Assembly (NCBI GenBank): GCA_001510575.1
Contig: LNGK01000008.1
Location: 3,957,541 to 4,021,540 of the forward strand
Source of the DNA: Knoxdaviesia capensis
Lineage: Eukaryota; Ascomycota; Sordariomycetes; Microascales; Gondwanamycetaceae
Length of the DNA: 64,000 bases
Direction: 5' to 3'
A program made the translations under genes and the position numbers. Below are positions 1 through 11,888 of this stretch, in pieces. Below the pieces are notes generated by a model. That model was given only the letters and a program-made list of their open reading frames with translations, had not been told where the DNA came from and did no database searches. The first letter of the stretch is position 1, and the number at the start of each line of letters is the position of its first letter.

Positions 1-421
1 ATCCTTCCCGCCCGTCCCACATACGCCCGATTTCACTTCCCTTGACTTACCCTGTTACCACTCTACCACACCATATACAGCTCACTCAGAAAGGGTCAAA
101 GTGTTTACTGGCATGATTCGGCAGTATGTGAGCCATTTCGTCATTGAAGTCCTAATAATACATATCCAAGAATAAGACGGGTTTTCCCTCGTGTGGGTTA
201 TGTGGTGGTAGGTCGGAGAGCCAGAAGCTTCCCGATAATGGAAAAAAGGAGTGAAAAGAAGTGAAAAGAAAAGAAAACAAAAAAGCCATGCTCGTCCAGA
301 GCAATCATATCATATGCAAACCCAGAAAAATTCCAACACCAAAAGATCGAAAGAATGAATGAAGAAGAGAAAATCGGTCTCCGCGGGGGAAAAGAAAAGT
401 CCCCCGTCATTCACACGTCAC
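1..421. other. Intergenic, downstream of the beta-trefoil gene
   Basis: No gene is visible. The stretch lies downstream of the minus-strand gene that stops at 422. Around 240-400 the plus strand is purine-rich (GAAAAG-type runs), so the minus-strand 3' UTR would be pyrimidine-rich. Confidence 0.5.
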
Positions 422-1976
422 CTACTGCACAATAGTGAAAGCTTGGCTTCCGTTACCCGTGCAGGTGGCATCGCCAAGCACGCCGTTTGCCGGCACCAGG
501 CACACCTGGTTGTTCGAGTTGGCCGGCGCGAACGTCAGCGTGTTGCCGCCAGTGAAGGGGAACAGCTGCGCCGAGTCGGTGCCGCCCTCGCCGGCAGCGC
601 GGCCGCCGCACGAGAAGATGATCACGCGGTCGCCGGCAGCGCGGCGCGGGTCGAAGCCAATGCAGCCGTTCATCTAAGAGACGGAAACGTGTTAGTTGGT
701 GGCTTCATTGTGTGAGAAAAGTGAATGGGTATGGATCTAAAACTTACCAGGCTGCTCACGACAATGGTCTGTCCACCAGGGCTGTTGTTGTGCTTTCCCT
801 TGGTGATCAGGTCGAACTGCTCGTTGGGCGAGCCCGAGCAGGTGGTCAGCTGCACGGGGATCAGGTTCTGGCGGAAGTCGCCGGCCGTGGGGTCGATGAA
901 CAGGCACTGGCCGTTGGGCGCACGCAGCGACACCTTGGTGAACGCCCGGGTCGCCGTCTCGTCGAACTCGTGCGCCTCGGCCGCGGCAGTAGGCTGCAGG
1001 GTGACACCGGCACGCGACACCGGCACCGGGGTGGTCGGGTTGAAGTTGAGCACGCCGGCGATGGAGCTAGCCGGCGCAGTCACGGCGGGGGCCTCGGCAG
1101 CGGCGGTAGTGGCAGCAGGCGCCGTGGTGGCCACCGCATCCGGGGTAGTGGCCTCAGCAACCGCGGTGGTGGCAGCTGCCTGCACAGTCTGGGTCACGGT
1201 GACGGTGATAAAGCGGTCGGTGCAGGCAGGAGTGGCCGGGTCAGCAGCCGGAGCCGCAGAAGAAGAAGCCGGGGCAGAAGCAACGGCGGACGAGCTGGCA
1301 GCTGGGGTGGCATTGGCACCGCCGTTGGTGAAGGTGAACGACTGCGCAGCGTTATTGGCATCGCAGGCGGCAATGCGCACCGAGTTGCCATCAACCGTCA
1401 GGCACGAACCGGCCTGGTTGTCCGGGCGCAGAGTGAGCGGGCCAGTGTTGCCGTTAAAGGCAAACAGCTGCGAGTTGGACACCTCGCCACCACCATCAGC
1501 TCGGCCGCCGCAGGAGAACATGTGCACCTGGGAGTCAGCAGGACGGCGGGGGTCGAAGCTCAAGCAAGCTTGGGACTGCAGACATGTTAGCTTTGCATAG
1601 AGTCACAGTGATGTATGTAGCCACGTTCGCAGGAACGTACCAGAGTGCTGACAACCAGGGCCACACCGTTGCGGTTGTTGTGTATGCCCTTGGTAATCAC
1701 ATCGAAGTCCTGGCCCGACGTGCTTCCGCAAGCAGCAACCTGCAGCGGCGTCAGGTTGGCCCGGAAGTCTCCCGACAGGATGTCAATGAACAGGCAGCGG
1801 CCGTCGGCCGTCTTGATCTGCGCACCCGAGAGGGCGCGTGTAGCACCGGCATCCCGCTTGTGCGCCTCCTCAAAGGCGGCCTGGTTCAGCTGGGTGACAG
1901 CCCGGGGCACGGCAAGCGGGCTGGCCGAGCTGAGAGCAGCGGCCATGGCCATAACAACGGAAATTTTGGCAATCAT
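422..1976 (-). CDS. Secreted protein with duplicated ricin-B-like beta-trefoil units
   Basis: Three exons, 1976-1641, 1575-748 and 673-422, encode 471 aa; the introns of 65 and 74 bp are both phase 0. Residues 1-18 look like a signal peptide (MIAKISVVMAMAAALSSA). Two homologous units follow. Each has a GRCLFID/GQCLFID plus SGDFR/AGDFR block, an FDVITKG/FDLITKG block ending HNN, a C-I/L-x-FDPRR plus FSCGGRA block, and a Cys-containing block ending in a QxF motif. They are separated by an Ala/Thr/Pro-rich linker at about residues 199-320 containing CTDRFITVTVTQTVQ, the kind of stretch seen in fungal surface proteins. The pattern matches the common ascomycete family assigned to the ricin-B-like lectin superfamily, so carbohydrate binding at the surface or in secretions is likely but unproven. 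It is unusual in holding two units where one is typical. No enzyme motif is seen. Confidence 0.85.
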
Positions 1977-2083
1977 TATTGCGGTTCTTGGAAAGAAAAG
2001 GAGACAGTGTGGTTTGAAAAGAAAATGACATGAAAAAGAAACTTAAAAAAAGAGAGTAGCAAGGTTGTTTTTTCTTGCTAATG

Positions 2084-2094
2084 TATATATATAC
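2084..2094 (-). promoter_or_regulatory. Candidate TATA element of the beta-trefoil gene
   Basis: An uninterrupted TATATATATAC run lies about 108 bp upstream of the ATG at 1976, a reasonable TATA distance for a gene with a short 5' UTR. A second TATA run at about 2456-2464 is an alternative. Position is the only evidence. Confidence 0.35.
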
Positions 2095-5000
2095 AAGAGA
2101 ACTGAAAGATCCTGTATCAAACAAAGAATATCCAAAGAGCGGAATGGGCAACAGTGTCAGACTGTGTAAGTAAGGAGTGGAACGACTGGTCTTTGAATGA
2201 CACAGAAAAAGTGTGGAAAGTGTGGAAAAAGTTGATGATTGGCGCAGCCGTTCAAAATTGAAACCCAGCTGGTGGGAATGAATGGAATCCTGTTCTACAG
2301 GGAAAGAAGAAGAAAAAGAAGAGAAGAGAGAAAATGAAAAGAAAAGAACACAAGGAATGTAACGAGGACGACGAAATGGCTCTACCAACGAGGGTTGGAG
2401 AAGAAAAGAGAGAAGAGAGGGTGTAGATCGTGAAGTTGGCGATGGGGCAGCCGTGATATATATACCAAGTGCGACGTAGCCGAGCACTTACACGCTACAC
2501 CCGTCAACGTTCTTCACAGACAAACCCACCCTGGCTAGACTAGACCCAGCAGCCAGATATGCAGACACTTTCTCTGGCGTTCGAATTCCTCCGCTCCGCG
2601 TCTTTCGCTCGTTTCCACCTGGTGAAAGCTCCGACCCGCGCCTAATGCCGTCTTGATTGGATATGCGGCCAGAATACCACTACTAGATGAAGCCAGTCTG
2701 GTTCCCTCCCCTGACAGGGCTGTTGCCAGCAAGGGCCGGGATCCTGGCCAGTCGGGATAACCTCAAGAGAGAGGGAGGATTGAGGTTAGCGTTCCACAGA
2801 TCATGGTTGTTGTCTTGGGAGCCGCCGACATATCCGCTCAGAACACTGTCAGGAGTAGTCTAAGTCGCGGTGTCACGTCGTAAGTCCTTACAGAGCTCTC
2901 ATGCGAGTTTACCAGGACATCCCCGTCTGTCGGAGAGCTCTTCTTTGCCCGCTTCCCTCCTGGGATGCTCGATTGGTAAACATTCGCACCCACTGAAGCC
3001 CCTTTCATAGATTGACCCCAGAAGATCACAGATTTAGATAGTCGTGGTTTCATCTGGAAAGACTAATCCAGCACAGGCCCACGAGATTGAAGGCCGTCAA
3101 GGTTTTTCCGCTGGGTTCTAGGCCAGGAGGAAAGTTCAGCTCTGAAAAAAAGCCAAAAATATAATATAATAAATATGATATATAAAAAAGGGTCAGGGGT
3201 GTTTTGGGGGGAGAAAAAAAGATATTTCTGCCTCATCTGGGTCTGTGAGAATTCGGAGACCGCGGGCCACACATGTTTGCAGTAAATTGAACATGACACT
3301 TTTGAAATGGTTTTCTGGGTGTGTGAGATTCGACCCCTTTCGAGAGGCAAACAACCCATCGTCAAACTTGCAGTTCCCAAACAAGGGTGCGGTGAGGTGC
3401 AGGTGCAGGGAAAGTGATGGTGTCGGGTATAAAAAGACAAAGACGCCAAAGCCAAACTATGGGGCGCTTAGAGTAGCATTTCAGATCGGCTGGGCACAGA
3501 AGGCTCGTGTTGACACGGGACGAGAACCAAGCCAGAGAGGGACAAAGAGCACTCGCCGATAGGAATGCCTCCAAAGCAGACGTCACAGACTCTGTGAGAG
3601 GGACCGTGATAGACACATGCTGGAAGTGGAATATGCATTCACTCATCCATAAGGAGTCCGTCTGGGTTACACATGCTGCTTCTTAAGCGATGCGCCAGGA
3701 AACAGCCCCCCAAAAGAAGGCTTAGCGTCAAGCCGTTGGCCCTGCTTCTTCTTCACGGCCGGTGTAAAGTTGACCGAGAATAGCGGCCAGCATCTTCGCG
3801 ATGCATCGTTGATCCTCTCTCTGCACATGTCGTCCGTGGAGTTCGGGAATAAGCTCAACAGGCACAATGAACTGGGGGGCCGATCCTTTCTCCCCCTCCC
3901 CAGCGGAAAACAATCAGTGCTAACCCAGTTTAAGGTACTTGCAGATGAGCATGGTCCTGGAATACACTGGAAGAAGAAAGCTGCTGCCCCCACTGATAAA
4001 AACCAAAGACCCTGTCGATGATGCTGGTCAACGATGAAACTGTTCCTGTCTGAGAAAAAAGCTGTATAGGGAGGGTGCTTATTTCGACATGGACTTCCCC
4101 GTCATTGTGCAACGTAAACGCGCGCAGCCCGCCCTCCTTTTTTTTTTTTTTTTCGCTGCTGTGTGTCTTGGGCTGCGACGCACACACTCAGAAAAAGCAC
4201 GGCTTAGCCCCGCTGTTTCTTTCCAGGCGTATGCAGCTTTCCGGCACATGAGACGGGAGGGTGAGAGTTTGGTCCTCACAGTCCAAAAAGCCAGCCGCCG
4301 TAACGTTGGAGTGTGATGGTGACACCGAACGGTTTCCTTCGCCGGGCCCTGCTTCAGTCAGCCCACTGAATTTCCTTTGAGGAGAAGGGGGAGGGAAAGA
4401 AGCTTACCAGCTACCACACTTTAGAATTTAGAATCCCAGCGAGCAAGTGTCCCATAGAACAAAATCTGCAGAGTTTGGCAGAAGATAGGAGAAACTTACA
4501 AAAGTTAATCCCCGTGCACATCACGAAAATCTCCCGACCTTGATTTTTTTACAGTGACAGTTCCTTACAGGTGCAGGCTCCTGCCAGCAGCCGCCAATAC
4601 CTTAGGGCCAACTGCCACCACCTGCAAGCCTCCACCTGGTGAAACAAGGACACTCGCAGTGGTCGTTTCACTGGTGAGGTTTCCTCTTCCACTCAACCCC
4701 CCATCACGAGATTTTCTTCTTTCTTCTTTATGGTGGGTGGGAAACACGGCGTTTGCTGTGCTGCGTTTACCGGGCCAGATTGCTTTTCGTTTTGAAGTCT
4801 CGTTTCAAATATTTTCAGCCGTCAGCGCGCGCTTCTCGAATCTATCTATGTGTACTTGTACGTGTTTTTTGTTTGCACACACACTCTGGACCAGTGGACT
4901 CCTGTCAAACCTATTTCGGGCTTCTTTTTTCTCTCCTTTTTGTGTATTCCAAGAATATCTCTCGTTTGGATTGTCCGGGTCAATTCTTAAACCCCCTGGT

Positions 5001-8000
5001 GGCCCGGAGTATCCCCAATCGCCGTCGGACAAACCATACGAACAGGAAAAGAAAGGGGGGACCCCGTGGTTTGTCTAGCTGGTTTGAGCTCCTATTCCCT
5101 CCATATTGATCACAGACGACAACGACGACGGGCAAATGGGCTCGAATCCCCCCGATTCCGCCCGCCCGCACGGACTCCCTTTTGGGACAGTTCTCGGCGT
5201 AAGTCCCATTGTCACAGGCCCGATGTGATATCAGAATCCCGGTCTGACCTAGCTTCGTTCCCTCGCTACGCTCGTATATCCCGCACATCCAGACATCTGA
5301 GGAAGGAATCTACGGAGTCTGGTGGGTATGTGAGGGAGGAGGCAAGACAGGCCAAGCACGGGCCGCATGGAGCACACAACTCGAGCCTTGCGGATATGAG
5401 ACCGACGTGCTTGCCTTCTCCAAAAAGAGAAAGCCAGCAGGTTTCTCCAACGCGACGAGACACTCTGACCGCCAGTGTGAAGAGAACTCACGATCGAGAA
5501 TACGCGTATAGTACGCAGACCTACCGTCCACAAGAGGGTCTTGTCCATGATCTCCGGTGTCACAGTGGAACAGCTTCATGGCGGCAGAAACTAACTCGCA
5601 GCTGCATTCCCAGCAATTCGCCGTTCAAGAATCCCGGCCCAGGCCAGGCCACCACCCATGGACTTCTTGCTTTTTACCCACATAGACGCACTGACGTCCA
5701 GCTCCCCTTCAGAATGCAAAACCAGCCCGGTTCATCATGCCTTCCCACTTCCCACTAACACCTGGTCGGTCGTCAACCATCACGATCTCCCCATTTGGCT
5801 CTCCCCGCCGTTCCTTTCTTCATGCCACCGTTTAACGTTACCACTAATCCAGAAATCTGAAAGCCAGCTGAAGGTAAGCCCAGTTCCCAGTTGATGCCTC
5901 CATCACCAGCAGCTCTAAAAGGATTCGCACCACGACCGGCCAGCCAGTCACGATCCGATCGGGCTCGCCGTCACGGCCGCTCGGTCGGTGTTCAAGCGAA
6001 ACTCAGACTTGCCTCAATATCCGCCTCACCTTACCAGTATTACATCCCATGACTTGTTGTTCACGTCGCCTTCCCCTCTTGTTGGGACCGGATGAAGAAT
6101 GGCTTCCCTTCAGTTCTCTCCTCGGGCGATCCCTCCACACATGATTCTCCACATCCACCCAAGCCCGGTTAGGTGCTACAACTTGCAAGTGATCACCATG
6201 AACCAACCCTATATGTGGCGATACATTACACACAGTGCATTGCATTGAGGAAGGGTGGGGCGTCGCCACTTCCAGGGTCCTTTCCTCCACCATCGGGCTG
6301 TAAATCCCCCACGGTCTTCCACAGTGTTATTTGGGCATGTGGCATCATTTCCACCAACGCCGATATCTGTATTACACCAGAACATGGTCATAGACTCGAC
6401 GCGCAGTCGCAGACTACCGGTCATTCGGCGTGTCAGGTGAGGTTAATATCCTCGTAATATACATGCCTTGATACGTAATTAGAGTTGGTGGGTGTGTCTG
6501 CTTATTGCTTCTTTGGGACAGGTGCGGCGATCTCCAATCTTCTGTTTTCGGTCTCGGCGTCGGTGTCGGCCATGGATCCGGGTCTGAACCACCGGCCACT
6601 TACACGTACACGGCATGTGTTCGACTACCACCATCCACTTTGCACACATCAGTCCACAACCACATCACTCTTTCATTTCCCTGTGACGTTTTTCCATCTT
6701 TTTTTTTTCTCTTTTTTTTCTCTCGATATTGTCTCCAAGACAGGTCACCCACCTTTTCCGTGCAACTTCAGCTGAACCTCTTTTTTCAACTCAATGTCAT
6801 GTGCGGCTGTGATCCATGCATTGCTTTGTTGTCTTAGCGGCCCGAGGAAGAAGAAGGGAAAAGAATCCCACTACACTTCTGCCAAGAGTGATTCTCAACT
6901 CGTATCATGCAAGCCAAGACTACTTTGATCACAACCGCGGTCAATTCAGTGGTCGACAAAACACCGGACAAATCTGCGCCACAGCTTTTTGGTCCCCAAG
7001 ATAAAGTTCTATGTGAAACAACACACACATTCACTCACACAGCTCACATCCCCCAGTTTCTCCATTTAACTTGTCCAACACAAGCCGGCCGGTCTTTTCA
7101 GCTTGAATCCAACGGGAAGAAGTCAGCAACTAACATCCTCCTCTCCATTAACCAAGCTTTTTCTCCCTCGTAACATGGAACTTCCCCGAGCTCGTAAACG
7201 TCGATCACGAAATGTCGTCAGATACAACCGACCCAGTCAGCAGCTGCCATGTTTCTCCATGTTCCCTGTGTCCCTGTTCTGGAGAACCGCATGCCACTAC
7301 GTACGATACGAGAGAACATCCTAGGAAGGCTCCACGACGTCGTGTTAGCAGTTTCTCTTGGCCGTACAGCGTGTTTCTTCCCTCGTATGCCGCTCGCCGA
7401 ACCCGGCGCGCGAACGTCAAATGCCTCCTCTACCTAATCTCGGCGGCACAGAGATGGGCTGTCGTTCCTTTTTCAAGTTGCTCAATGCGGGTCTTTGTGC
7501 TTCCTTCCCTCCAAACCCGAAAAGATGGCCATCGCCAACTCCAGCTGAGACAGGCACCTGGCAACTGGAGGAGCGTCTTTTTCCGTGTTAGGTAAGGGGA
7601 TCCTGCGTATGAACGGCAATTTCACTTTGCAGGGAAACACAACCCGAGGTCCCTAGAGTGGAAGAGATCAAGTGAAGACGAGCCTCACTTCACTTTCCTC
7701 TCTTCAATCTCCGGCGGTCTGTTTTTCTTCGGCCGGCTTAGAACAGGGCGTGCAGCTCCTCTGCTCTTCACTATACAAATGCAAGCCATCTTCAACGCCC
7801 ATAAACGCCTGTGACTTTCTCATCAAGCGTTACCCAACCGGTAGGAAAGAACAAACCCCCCGGCAGCACCTTCTTGCTCGTATCTTGGTCCTCAGGTCGT
7901 CCTTCCTCTGCTCCAGTGTGGATCGCCAGAACACACCTAATCTGCACTTGTTTTTTTCCATTCTCCCTTCTTTTGGTGTTCGGTGCTCGCTTCCTGCTTC

Positions 8001-8088
8001 TAAATATATCATCGCACTAGCCAAGAGCCGATGTTAGTTGTGTGTTCCTTCCTGTGTGTCCTGTGCCGGTCAGTGGCGTCAATACTTC

Positions 8089-8114
8089 ATATATATATAG
8101 ATATATATATATAT
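8089..8114. repeat. (AT)n microsatellite
   Basis: An AT dinucleotide run interrupted by one G, about 420 bp upstream of the deacetylase ATG. It could double as a TATA-rich promoter element if the 5' UTR is long. Confidence 0.8.
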
Positions 8115-8533
8115 CCCGATCTTCTCTCTCGGTGCTAGGCTTTTCCTGTTCCTCTGCTCTTCTCTCTCCATCCTCTTCATCCATAGTCTTTCCATCATTA
8201 TCTTGGGTCTTGCACTTGCTCCGACTTGTCCCGGGCACATCTATCTTCATCTCATATTGTTCATATATCTATCGTCCTCTATACTTGGTATACTACATCC
8301 ATACACCACCTACTCCTCTTTTTTGGGTTCCGTCTGCTTTCCCTGGTTCGCTTCGTCTTGTATCGTCCTCGGATCTGTCTTCTGTTTGGCGTGACATCTC
8401 GTTTCACGTTTCCGTCCTCTTCTTTTTTGGCTTATCACTATCTCCTTAGCCTCTCACACATTTACTTTCAAGTATCATTCTGTGTATATCTTTTCCGTCA
8501 CCACTTCATCCTCCTCCATCCTTCATATCCAAC

Positions 8534-9337
8534 ATGCTTTCCACATCAGCACTTCCTTTGGTCTTGGCTCTGCTGTCCCCGGTGTCAGTCATTGCGGCCT
8601 CGACTGGCCTACGATACCGACACAGCCCCGAGTGCAGCGGCATTCCCGCACCGGCGGACCATACTGTGCGTGCGCCGATAGTCGAGGCCCGCCACTGCAC
8701 CGTTCCCGGAACCGTGGCTTTGACTTTCGACGATGGCCCGTGGGACTACACCCCGGCTCTCCTTGACCTCCTGGACTCGTATGGTGCAAAGGCAACCTTC
8801 TTTATCTGCGGCCAGAATTTTGGTGCTGCTCTCGATAGCGACGAGAGCAAGCGTAACCTGCTTCGCCGCATCCACGACTCGGGCCACCAAATCGGCAGCC
8901 ACACCTGGAGCCACGCCGACCTGAACATCCTAGACGAGGCTGACCGCAATGCCCAGATGTCCCGACTGGAGGGCGCGATGATTGATATCCTCGGTTTCCG
9001 TTCCACCTACATGCGACCACCCTACGGCTCCTGTGAAATCGAATGCCAGCAGAGCGTTGCCGACCTTGGCTACCGCATCATCGAGTGGAGCATCGATACT
9101 CGTGATTACGAGAATCAGGCCCCCGATGCCATCAGCGTCAGCATGGACATCTTTTCCAATGAATTGTCGTGGGACCCGAGCCAGCCCGGCCCGATTGTCC
9201 TTGCTCATGATGTGCAGCAGTACACTGTCTCCCACCTGACTGAACACATGCTCAGCACGCTGTACGGTCGAGGTTTCCGAGCCGTCACCGTTGGCGAATG
9301 CTTGGACGAGCCCTCCAACACATGGTACACTTCTTGA
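8534..9337 (+). CDS. Secreted polysaccharide deacetylase (NodB/chitin deacetylase family, CE4)
   Basis: Intronless, 267 aa. Residues 1-21 form a signal peptide. All CE4 motifs are present in order: TFDDGP at 64-69 (catalytic base and metal-binding Asp), HTWSH at 123-127 (the two metal-binding His), RPPYG at 161-165, the EWSIDTRDYEN segment at about 184-194, and LAHD at 223-226. This supports a metal-dependent N-deacetylase acting on chitin or chitin oligomers in the wall or medium. There is no CBM18 chitin-binding module and no GPI signal, so it should be a soluble single-domain enzyme; six or more cysteines suggest disulfides. The start is the first ATG of the frame (AACATGC) after a pyrimidine-rich leader. 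Substrate (chitin versus xylan) cannot be fixed from motifs alone; the short fungal form favours chitin. Confidence 0.92.
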   Translation: MLSTSALPLVLALLSPVSVIAASTGLRYRHSPECSGIPAPADHTVRAPIVEARHCTVPGTVALTFDDGPWDYTPALLDLLDSYGAKATFFICGQNFGAALDSDESKRNLLRRIHDSGHQIGSHTWSHADLNILDEADRNAQMSRLEGAMIDILGFRSTYMRPPYGSCEIECQQSVADLGYRIIEWSIDTRDYENQAPDAISVSMDIFSNELSWDPSQPGPIVLAHDVQQYTVSHLTEHMLSTLYGRGFRAVTVGECLDEPSNTWYTS

Positions 9338-9839
9338 GAGACGGTCGTGACGGGGTCATGTTGATGGTTGCGTTCTGTTTGTTGTTCTTTTCTCGTGTCT
9401 TGTGTCTTGTGTCTGTTTGGCATCCTCCGTCGAGGATTCCCGAGGTGCACATGCCTTGGGCGTTTCATGTAGCTCTACGACCTACAAGTGCATATTTGGC
9501 GGAGTCCGGAGAAGCAATGTCACCTGAAGCTTCTCAGTGCATACGCTGGGTAGCATTTCTTGGTTATTGTATATATGGTTCGGAGGATGGTTTGGTGTAT
9601 TTTCAACTTCGCATACCTTAACTCAACATGAGTATTTCTCCTTTTCCTCGATTTTGGGCTTCTTACGTCTAAAATCACGGCCAAAAAATAGCTGGCCAAA
9701 CCAACGCTAGACGCAGCAAGATAATTAAGGATAAATAGACGATATGGTGATAGGATTTTACAGATCAAAAGCCAAGTCGCAGTGGAAGAAAAACAACAAC
9801 GCCAGTAAGCCCCTAGAAGAAACGGAGAAGAAGAACAGG

Positions 9840-11215
9840 CACATGTTGAAAGAAGTGAAAAAGGGGTAAGGTGAAGAGGGGGCAAAAGAAGACACACATT
9901 ATTAAATACAGCCCAAAAAATAGAAAAGCCAAAAAGAAGAAAAAGAAGAAAAAGAAGAAAGATTTAGATCCGTACACCCGCCTCTCCCCTCATATAACAC
10001 AGCAATCACGAGTAGAAGAAGAAGAAGAGAATAGGATACCAAGAGCAAAAAATGAGCCTTCCCGCTGAATATCTCCCACACTTCTCACCTCTCCAGACAG
10101 GAGCACCACGGTCCCGGCATACAAGCAGACTGCGGGAGAAAGACGATAGATACATGTACATGTACACATGGACAGACAGAAGAAGAACAGAGGGGGAATT
10201 AGTTCAATTTTTGGCTGGTAGAGAAGAAGAAGAAGAAAGAAGAAAGAGTCCCAGAGCCACGCCATCCTTCAGGTCGCCCAGAAGCAGACAGGACAGGATT
10301 CCGTTCGAAGCAAGAAGGGGGGGGGGGACAAAAAAAGAAGAAAACGAAAGGCTTCAAAAGCGCAAATTTGGGAAGAAACGCGAAAAAATGTGGTTGGCTG
10401 AACAGGTTGCTTGTGCGAAGAATATTCAAACCCAAAAAAACCAAACCCCCCCCCTCCAAAGATAGAAACGCCGGGGGTAACACGTGAAGAAAAATGAGCA
10501 CACAAACAGGGCTAGTTAAAAAGAAGAAGAAAGAAAGAAAGAAAAGCAAAAAGGTATGTTCCGGATAGGGACCATCAAGAAGAAGAGGAAGAGGAAGAAC
10601 GAAGTGAATTCAAATTCGGATGTGGTGTGAAGAATGAAAAGGGGGGGACATAAGAAAAGAAACGATGGGGAATCAAGAGAACTAAAATAAATAAGAATAA
10701 CGAAGAAATCCCGGGCCCAGGTGCGCACATGTACAGACTGATACTTTCAATTTCGAAGGGGAAGAAGAGGCCCGAGAGAAGCAAAGAAGAAAGGAAGAAG
10801 AAAAAAGAAAGAAAAAAAGCTCCGGTCGACAAATAGTCATGAGTCAACAGGAGAAAACGTCAGGTCCAACATTTCCGATAGACCACGGACGAGAAAAAAA
10901 AAGAATGGTAGAAAGGAAGAGGAAGAAGAAGAAAAGTGAACGGGGGGGAATCTTGCAGTTTTAGAAAGCAGAGTGGAAGACATAGGAAAACAAAAAGAAA
11001 CAAAAAGTCGGCTGGCTCTTCACGGCCAACAACGAAGACGTGATAATCTGGTATCTCTTCCAGGTCGGTTTCAAGACCTCGGCGTTTTTTTGGTGGTTGC
11101 CCTTGGTGGTTGTAGTTCCAGCGCCTCCACAAACAAAACAAAAGAAAAGACGGAGAAGAAGAAGAAGAAGAAGAAAGAAGACATAAGAAAAATCAGAAGA
11201 ACGAGTGTTGTGATC
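9840..11215. repeat. Polypurine/polypyrimidine tract, about 1.4 kb
   Basis: The plus strand is dominated by GAA, GAAGAA, AAG and GGGG blocks with only short pyrimidine interruptions. It lies between the convergent deacetylase (stop 9337) and the FAR1-like gene (minus strand, stop 11259). Frames inside it encode only Lys/Glu/Arg or Phe/Ser/Leu low complexity, so I treat it as non-coding. It would form the pyrimidine-rich 3' flank of the minus-strand gene. The remaining 9338-9839 holds the deacetylase 3' UTR and nothing else that I can see. Confidence 0.75.
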
Positions 11216-11258
11216 GATTGGAGGCAGACGGCCAGTTGACGTCACACCTTCAACGGAT

Positions 11259-11888
11259 CTAGAGCACGTTTGACGACAGTAGCCGGCTCTCGACCTCGTC
11301 GATCGGGCCCAGCTCCAGCGAGCCGGTCCGCGCCTCCATCGACTGTAGGCGCTGGTCGAGGTTCTGAAAACGCGGCTCGTAGCTCATCATGCGGCCCTCG
11401 ATGCCGTCCAGCCGCTTCTCAATGTTGTCCAGCCGTTGGTCAATGCGTGCAAAGCCCTGCACCAGCTCGTGCGTGATGCGGTCGATCTTGTTAGTGAACG
11501 ATCGCATCGACTGCGCCAGCGGCGCGTTCTCCTGGCCCGGCTGCGACGACGCCACGCGCGGTTCGTGGTTGTGTCGGCTCTCCTGCACGGCAAAACGCCA
11601 CTGGTTGCCCAGCTGCACCTCGCACACGGCCTTGGCGCGCCACGGGCAGTCGATCTTGCGCGTCGACGGGTTGCGCTTCTTAGCCGTACTGCTGTACTTG
11701 ACGCCGCCCCGGTCGCACACCAGGTCGTAGCGGGTCGGCTTGCCGTCACGGTAATTCGACGCCCGGAGCTTCACGATTCCGTATCCCTGGTCCTTGGCAA
11801 TCCGTTGCACCGACGTCAACAGGTCTTCAAACGATCGGTAGATCCCCTCCGGCGGCGGCAGCAGCGCCGGCGGTGGGGACCCGGGCAT
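11259..11888 (-). CDS. FAR1/WRKY-GCM1-type zinc-finger protein with coiled coil
   Basis: Single exon, 209 aa, starting at the ATG at 11888 (purine at -3). Residues 15-110 carry a FAR1-like DNA-binding fold: basic strands around YRDGKPTRYDLVCDRGG, then C58, C81 (DCPWRAKAV) and H106-x-H108 (ESRHNHEP). This fits the C-x(22-24)-C-x(24)-HxH zinc pattern shared by FAR1, WRKY-GCM1 and the N-terminal domains of MULE transposases. Residues about 125-200 form a regular coiled coil (heptads in RIDQRLDNIEKRLDGIEGRM and NLDQRLQSMEAR), suggesting dimerisation. There is no transposase DDE domain, so this looks like a domesticated stand-alone DNA-binding factor. Targets are unknown. The gene is divergent from the small gene at 13111 across 1.2 kb. 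An upstream extension would need a non-ATG start. Confidence 0.75.
   Translation of the reverse strand: MPGSPPPALLPPPEGIYRSFEDLLTSVQRIAKDQGYGIVKLRASNYRDGKPTRYDLVCDRGGVKYSSTAKKRNPSTRKIDCPWRAKAVCEVQLGNQWRFAVQESRHNHEPRVASSQPGQENAPLAQSMRSFTNKIDRITHELVQGFARIDQRLDNIEKRLDGIEGRMMSYEPRFQNLDQRLQSMEARTGSLELGPIDEVESRLLSSNVL

Larger units (their letters stand above)
1977..8533. other. 6.5 kb intergenic region without a supported gene
   Basis: I see no frame with conserved motifs or a credible splice structure here. Open frames such as that at 5066-5758 have no recognisable domain and no good ATG context. The stretch holds a T17-type run near 4138, CT-rich segments, and, in its last 500 bp, a pyrimidine-rich leader typical of the 5' region of the deacetylase gene that starts at 8534. 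Short unrecognised genes or non-coding RNAs cannot be excluded. Confidence 0.4.

Noticed and set aside
712..1600. Two long plus-strand frames of about 290 codons opposite the beta-trefoil gene
   Set aside because: They are antisense shadows of the GC-rich, Ala/Thr-rich exon 2; the minus strand has a signal peptide, repeat units and matched introns.
5066..5758. 230-codon plus-strand frame in the 2.0-8.5 kb interval
   Set aside because: Arg/Ser/His-rich with no domain, no good start and no codon texture; expected by chance in 55% GC DNA.
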